From positions 1 to 8,458 of the forward strand of contig VXXH01000777.1 of the NCBI GenBank assembly GCA_009835515.1: a stretch of 8,458 bases of DNA. The letters are read 5' to 3'. Of the stretch, positions 4,460-8,458 are shown piece after piece; position 1 is the first letter of the stretch; every line of letters begins with the position of its first letter. Position numbers and translations under genes: made by a program. The DNA is from Candidatus Poribacteria bacterium. Its GTDB lineage: Bacteria > Poribacteria > WGA-4E > WGA-3G. The notes beneath the pieces were generated by a model. The model was not told where the DNA came from. It was given only the letters and a program-made list of their open reading frames with translations, and ran no database searches.

Positions 4460-6424
4460 TCATTCCACGCTATCAGGACGTGTATTATTATTTGTGATTG
4501 CGTCAGGTGTCAGTTCCCACACAAGGACCGTGCCATCGCTACTCCCACTTGCCAGCATACTACTATCTGAGCTGAACGATACGCTATTGACACTACCTAT
4601 ATGGCCTGTGAAGGTTCGCTGCAGCTTGCCGGTGTGTGTCTCCCACAATCTAATGCCATCCCTACTTCCACTAGCGATTGCCTGTCCATCAGGAGAGAAG
4701 GCTAAACTCCCGATTCCGTATATTCCCGTTGCGAGGATGTGGAGAGTTCTGCCAGTTGCGGTACCCCACAGAAGCACCGTGCCATCCCAACCTCCACTTA
4801 CGAGCATGCTACTATCGGGGGAGAAGGATAGACTCTTGATCCCCTCCGTATGTCCTCTGAGGGTGCGGAGTTGGTTACCCGTTGATACCTCCCAAAGTCG
4901 GATGATACCATCATCACTTCCACTTGCGAGAACACTACCATTCGGGCTGAACGATATACTATTGACCGATTCTGTACCTCCTTTGAGGATGCGGAGTGTT
5001 TTGCCAGTTGTTATTTCCCACAAGTGAATGCTGCCATTACTAATCCCGCCTGAAAGGGTGCGTCCATCTGGACTGAAACATACGCTATGAACTTGAGATA
5101 GATCCACTCTGAATGTGCGGATATGCCTATCTCTTGATACATCCCAAAGTGTCGCATGTCCGTTACTTTCACTGATGAGCATGTCACCATCTGGACTGAA
5201 ATACACGCTCCACTCGCCACGGTTGCCAGGCCACGGCCAATCATCATTTCCTATGCGCTGGTTTCTACTCTGTCCTGTAATGGTGTAAAGGTGGGTACGC
5301 GTTGCAACATCCCACACACGGATGGAGCCGTCATCATTCTGACTGAGGAGCGTGCGTCCATTCGGACTGAACGCTACCGCATCAACCCCACTCCTCCAGA
5401 CCGTAACGAAATGTTCTGTAAGGGTGTGGAGGTTTTTACCCGTTTTGACATCCCACAGACGCACTGTGTGGTCATCGCCGCCAGTTGCGAGCGTGTGACC
5501 ATCTGGACTGAACGTCACGCTCGTATGCCCTGTGAGTGTGCGGAGCTGGTTCCCCGTTGATACCTCCCACAGACGCACACTGCTATCATTACTGCCACTT
5601 GCAAGTGTGCGACCATCCGGGCTGAACGCTATGCCTAAGATCCAACCCGTATGTCCTCTGAGTGTGCGGAGCTGGTTCCCTGTTGATACTTCCCAAAGGT
5701 GTACTACGCCAGGGTCTAAGCCCTCCTCTCCTTCAATTCCACCACTCGCAAGCGTCTGTCCATCGGGAGAAAACGCTACACTCCTGACCTCACCCGTATG
5801 CCCTGTGAGCGTGCGGAGCTGGTTCCCCGTTGATACTTCCCATAGACGCACACTGCCATTACCGCCACTTGCAAGCATCTGCCCATCGGGACTGAAACAT
5901 ACGCTATAAATTCTTCCTCCTCTCCTATCTGCTGCGAGGGTATAGAGATGGTTACCGGTTGACGCTTCCCACAGGCGCAAGCCAGCCCTACTTCCGCTTG
6001 TAAGCGTGCGCCCCCCCGGGCTGAAGCATACACTATTGATCCAATCCCTACCCATTATAAGTGTGCTGAGTTGGTTACCCGTTGATACCTCCCACAGACG
6101 CACACTGCTATCATTACTGCCACTTGCAAGCATGCGTCCATCCGGACTAAACGAGATGCTATTAACCTGATTGGTATGACCTCTGAGTAAGTCAAGTACT
6201 TTTCCTGTTTGGGCATCATAGATCCAAATACCGATACTACCTGCCACCGCCAGACGCACGCCATCGGGTGAATACTCTATTTCAGTAATGATACCTTTAC
6301 CAAACCGCGCTTTTGCTCCTTCGGGTAGATTCAATTGTGTGTAGTCCTCAGCGAAGACAGCGGGTACACAGAACGTTACAACGAGAATGAGCATAAAAAA
6401 AATCCAAAACCGTGTGCCGTTCAT
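4460..6424 (-). CDS. Secreted WD40-repeat protein, 14 blades
   Basis: The 654-residue protein starts with a signal peptide: Asn-Gly-Thr-Arg, a hydrophobic core (6-20), and a likely cut after Ala25 (PAVFA-ED). The rest is almost wholly WD40 blades. I count 14, beginning near residues 32, 81, 123, 164, 207, 256, 298, 336, 383, 439, 481, 523, 565 and 606. Typical blades read GHT, SVAFSPDG, TLASGS, VRLWEVSTG. Fourteen blades fit two seven-bladed beta-propellers, a scaffold for protein binding outside the cytoplasm; the partner is unknown. No enzyme domain, kinase, caspase or membrane anchor is attached. Blade 7 (298-335) lacks about four residues after GHT, blade 5 has an acidic insertion (EGEEGLDPG), and blade 9 has a long loop rich in Asn, Asp and Trp (386-404). 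WEVSTGNQLRTL recurs in blades 4, 5, 6 and 11. An extended -10 promoter lies upstream, and a weak AGGGA sits 9 bases before the ATG. Confidence 0.95.
   Translation of the reverse strand: MNGTRFWIFFMLILVVTFCVPAVFAEDYTQLNLPEGAKARFGKGIITEIEYSPDGVRLAVAGSIGIWIYDAQTGKVLDLLRGHTNQVNSISFSPDGRMLASGSNDSSVRLWEVSTGNQLSTLIMGRDWINSVCFSPGGRTLTSGSRAGLRLWEASTGNHLYTLAADRRGGRIYSVCFSPDGQMLASGGNGSVRLWEVSTGNQLRTLTGHTGEVRSVAFSPDGQTLASGGIEGEEGLDPGVVHLWEVSTGNQLRTLRGHTGWILGIAFSPDGRTLASGSNDSSVRLWEVSTGNQLRTLTGHTSVTFSPDGHTLATGGDDHTVRLWDVKTGKNLHTLTEHFVTVWRSGVDAVAFSPNGRTLLSQNDDGSIRVWDVATRTHLYTITGQSRNQRIGNDDWPWPGNRGEWSVYFSPDGDMLISESNGHATLWDVSRDRHIRTFRVDLSQVHSVCFSPDGRTLSGGISNGSIHLWEITTGKTLRILKGGTESVNSISFSPNGSVLASGSDDGIIRLWEVSTGNQLRTLRGHTEGIKSLSFSPDSSMLVSGGWDGTVLLWGTATGRTLHILATGIYGIGSLAFSPDGQAIASGSRDGIRLWETHTGKLQRTFTGHIGSVNSVSFSSDSSMLASGSSDGTVLVWELTPDAITNNNTRPDSVE
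5553..5605 (-). repeat. 53-bp perfect direct repeat, copy in blade 6
   Basis: These 53 bases are identical to 6078-6130. They encode LASGSNDSSVRLWEVSTG, residues 274-291. The two copies start exactly 525 bases apart, a distance of four blades. Confidence 0.9.
6078..6130 (-). repeat. 53-bp perfect direct repeat, copy in blade 2
   Basis: These 53 bases are identical to 5553-5605, including all synonymous positions, and encode residues 99-116. Identity at silent sites points to recent duplication or gene conversion rather than protein-level selection alone. Confidence 0.9.
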
Positions 6425-6550
6425 TTTGAAAATTCCCTATTTAATCGAATGCCTGTTCAATTTCGTCTCAGAGTCCAAATGTGCGTCTGTTATCAGTGTT
6501 ATTTTCTGTTTTAGGACCAAGTGTTTTCTCGCATGTTTGGCGTTTTTATA

Positions 6551-6578
6551 ATTATACCATAAACAGCAAAAATAACAA
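6551..6578 (-). promoter_or_regulatory. Extended -10 promoter of the WD40 gene
   Basis: On the minus strand a perfect -10 box, TATAAT (6556-6551), is preceded by TG one base upstream (TGGTATAAT), the extended -10 signature. A -35 candidate, TTGTTA (6578-6573), lies 16 bases upstream and matches four of six consensus positions. Transcription would start near 6544 and give a leader of about 120 bases. The promoter begins only a few bases after the stop codon of the preceding membrane-protein gene, which suggests the WD40 gene starts a new transcription unit that may include the endonuclease and GT-C-like genes. Confidence 0.65.
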
Positions 6579-6580
6579 CC

Positions 6581-8458
6581 TTAAAAGAGAAAGCGGTACA
6601 TCGGTTGGTCGAGCGCAACGGCGAGAAGACTCCAGAACGATCCAATTACGAACTCGCCGAGTACGATACCGAGGAAGAACGGAACGGCTTTTCGGTGCAG
6701 TCGAATACCTCCGTATTTCAGGACAAGCCACTTCAGCAGCCACCCGACAAAGATTGAGCCTATCATCGGGTTGATTGCCCAACTCCCGGAGATCGCGTAG
6801 CCGACAGGGTGTAGGTTCCACCAGAGGAAGCGCATCCGCATTGCGGCGAGGAGCAGCGTCAATCCGAATCCGAACGTCGCGAAACTGATTGCCGGTACAT
6901 CTGGCGGCGCGGTATAAGTTAACCATGTCTCTAATCGGTTGAAAGATTCGCGTCCGAACCCTGCGAAACCGCCTTCCGAATAATACATGGACAGGTATGC
7001 CCAGAACGAACCGAGCGCGCCTAAAGCGGAAGCCAACATCATGATGAACGCGAACCGTCGGATCGGTATATTCGCACCTTCAGCCAATTTGAAGCCTTCG
7101 AGTTGGTGTGGCATGGCGTGTGAGCGGTGGGCGCGATTCAGACAGTAGAGGTAGGCGAACCCTGTTAAGTTCGTCGCGCCTAATCGGCGGATTCCTAACA
7201 GCCGCGGTAACATTTCATCGGGCCCAATAAAATGTAGGTCGTGTACGGGAGAGCCGAGTTCCGCACGCAAGCGCGTGATCGCGATTGCAATCGCATACCA
7301 GATCGCAAAATAGACGATGATGACCCAAAAGTTCATACCCATCTTGAGACAGAATCCAACGATGAATGCTGCACCACCGAGCAGTCCGATAACAATGAGT
7401 CGATATGAAACCGGTTCGTCTGCCTTCGGAGATATGAGTTGGCGTGCCACTCCTTTCAGGTAGCGTCTGCTCATCCAGATGGCGACGACGCAAAGCCCCA
7501 AGTATGCACCGTGCGACTGTTCTGCTTCATAAGGGAAGCGCGGCAGCCCGCGCCACCCCGCAATGACACCTAACAGCCGTTCCGCCCGCCATATCAACCA
7601 GAACGCCCAACACGAAAAGGAGAGGTCCAACGGTATGAAGAACGAAAGCCCGATACCGAAAGGAAAGACACCGAGCGGACTCCAGCCAATCCCGCTCCAC
7701 GGACGTTCTGTAAAAATTTGCCGCAGGTCATATAACTTGCCGCCGAGACTCGGAACGGCAGGGAACAGAAAATTTAACCCGTTAATGATGTCAATGGTGA
7801 CACCGATCGAGAGCCCGAGCCACATCCACGGTGATCGGAAAAATCGCCGACTCCGAGTTGTCATCTCAAACGGCAACTGGATGATCGGATAACTCAACCG
7901 CTCCGATTCAACCCACTGCCGCCGAAAGAGTAGGCTCAGGCAGAGCATCACGAGGTGGATAGCCACAATAAAGAGCGTCCACCAGACGATTACTGGCAGC
8001 CAAGCGGTTAAGTAGCGCGATTCATAGATGCTTGCGAACCCGTTATAATATCCATCGAGAACACGCTTATCACTAACAGCCAACCACTGCGGAATATGGA
8101 GATGGAACAGGTTCGCCCAATCATTTTCGGGTGTCGCAAACCAGTGCGCGTGTCCGATAATCGGCATGAGCACGAGAAATCTATCGACACCGGCGAGGCC
8201 CGCGCCGACTGAGATGCAAGTGTAGATAACCAGCAACTCTGCACGGTTAAGTATCAGAGCGCGATGCAGCCGACGTAAGAGCATCCCGATACCTAATAAA
8301 ATTAGAATGGTAATAACGGCATTGTAGAAGAGCGAAACCTGCGTTGGACTTCCGCCACCACGCATAATTGAGACGGATACCCACCAACAGTTGGCAGGCA
8401 CTAACACGCAGACGAGGAGTATAGTGAATGGTCGAATTTTGAGATCTTGGGTTGGAAC
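6581..8458 (-). CDS. DUF6785/DUF6784-like polytopic membrane protein, 5' end outside window
   Basis: The reading frame is open to the window edge: 17 codons (VPTQDLKIRPFTILLVC) precede the GTG at 8407 and complete the first membrane segment. The GTG is therefore internal and the real start lies beyond 8458. Of the visible 625 residues, about 12-13 segments are hydrophobic. Recognisable family blocks, numbered from the first visible codon, are RRQWVESERLSYP (179-191), RAELGSPVHDLHFIGP (398-413), HRSHAMPHQLEGFKLAE (444-460), and a C-terminal HPVGYAISGSW followed by a conserved PFFLGIVLGEF. These match, from memory, the DUF6785 and DUF6784 domains common in Poribacteria and Planctomycetes. The W-x-E-x-E-R-L-x-x-P block recalls oligopeptide-transporter (OPT) proteins, so a transport role in the cytoplasmic membrane is possible but unproven. 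The 3' end is a clean TAA 24 bases before the next promoter's transcription start region. Confidence 0.9.
   Translation of the reverse strand, partial: VPTQDLKIRPFTILLVCVLVPANCWWVSVSIMRGGGSPTQVSLFYNAVITILILLGIGMLLRRLHRALILNRAELLVIYTCISVGAGLAGVDRFLVLMPIIGHAHWFATPENDWANLFHLHIPQWLAVSDKRVLDGYYNGFASIYESRYLTAWLPVIVWWTLFIVAIHLVMLCLSLLFRRQWVESERLSYPIIQLPFEMTTRSRRFFRSPWMWLGLSIGVTIDIINGLNFLFPAVPSLGGKLYDLRQIFTERPWSGIGWSPLGVFPFGIGLSFFIPLDLSFSCWAFWLIWRAERLLGVIAGWRGLPRFPYEAEQSHGAYLGLCVVAIWMSRRYLKGVARQLISPKADEPVSYRLIVIGLLGGAAFIVGFCLKMGMNFWVIIVYFAIWYAIAIAITRLRAELGSPVHDLHFIGPDEMLPRLLGIRRLGATNLTGFAYLYCLNRAHRSHAMPHQLEGFKLAEGANIPIRRFAFIMMLASALGALGSFWAYLSMYYSEGGFAGFGRESFNRLETWLTYTAPPDVPAISFATFGFGLTLLLAAMRMRFLWWNLHPVGYAISGSWAINPMIGSIFVGWLLKWLVLKYGGIRLHRKAVPFFLGIVLGEFVIGSFWSLLAVALDQPMYRFLF

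Larger units (their letters stand above)
4514..6331 (-). repeat. Array of 14 WD40 coding repeats
   Basis: The repeats have a period of about 38-56 codons, most being 41-43 codons. They are direct repeats within one reading frame and are similar at DNA level as well as protein level, most strikingly blades 2, 4, 5, 6 and 11. The final blade ends at residue 637 (VLVWELTP). Because the DNA is repetitive, read collapse or a wrong blade number is a real assembly risk here. Confidence 0.85.

Noticed and set aside
5532..5909. Plus-strand open frame with repeated VRSWFPVDTS units (and similar ones at 4494-5027 and 5156-5560)
   Set aside because: These are the antisense reading of the WD40 repeats. 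A repeated sense gene keeps the same antisense frame open blade after blade, which mimics a repeat protein.
4514..6331. Regular repeats that could be mistaken for a CRISPR or minisatellite array
   Set aside because: The repeats are in one reading frame, have a 41-43 codon period and encode WD40 blades with conserved SPDG and LWE motifs.
3756..6424. Defence system made of the WD40 protein and the nuclease-like gene
   Set aside because: The WD40 protein has a signal peptide and would leave the cytoplasm, and the neighbour has the intact catalytic and iron-sulfur residues of a housekeeping DNA-repair glycosylase. Neither has a sensor or effector domain typical of defence.

Overview
This window holds five protein genes, all on the minus strand, so transcription runs from the high-coordinate end to the low-coordinate end. 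One is cut by the window edge; the others are intact. No tRNA, rRNA, CRISPR array, transposase or prophage gene is visible. The gene mix (a DUF6785/DUF6784-type polytopic membrane protein, a secreted protein of many near-identical WD40 blades, a large GT-C-like membrane protein with a sugar-binding-like tail, and a lone ATP sulfurylase) and the moderate GC content recall uncultured Candidatus Poribacteria or a related Planctomycetes-like metagenomic lineage. That assignment is an inference from gene families, not something the sequence proves.

Layout in order of transcription: (1) 8458-6581, a membrane protein whose true start lies outside the window. (2) A 156-base gap carrying a strong extended -10 promoter. 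(3) 6424-4460, a secreted WD40 protein with 14 blades, probably two seven-bladed propellers. (4) 35 bases later, 4424-3756, an endonuclease III-family DNA glycosylase/AP lyase starting with TTG. (5) A 73-base gap with a palindromic element, then 3682-1589, a GT-C-like membrane protein with a C-terminal beta-sandwich-like domain. (6) A 181-base gap holding two mutually exclusive hairpins and a candidate promoter, then 1407-211, sat (ATP sulfurylase). (7) 210 bases of downstream sequence with a short heptad repeat and only a doubtful 39-codon open frame.

The WD40, endonuclease and GT-C-like genes are spaced closely enough to share one transcript from the promoter near 6551-6578, but their products do not point to one pathway. 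The gene sat probably has its own promoter. It has no aprAB, dsr, APS kinase or cys neighbours here, so its direction of action cannot be read from context.

I do not see a clear new multi-gene system. The points most worth a second look are the internally homogenised 14-blade WD40 protein with one shortened blade, the competing hairpins upstream of sat, the intergenic palindrome at 3716-3748, the GT-C/beta-sandwich fusion, and the ATP sulfurylase that seems to lack its family's usual cysteine cluster.
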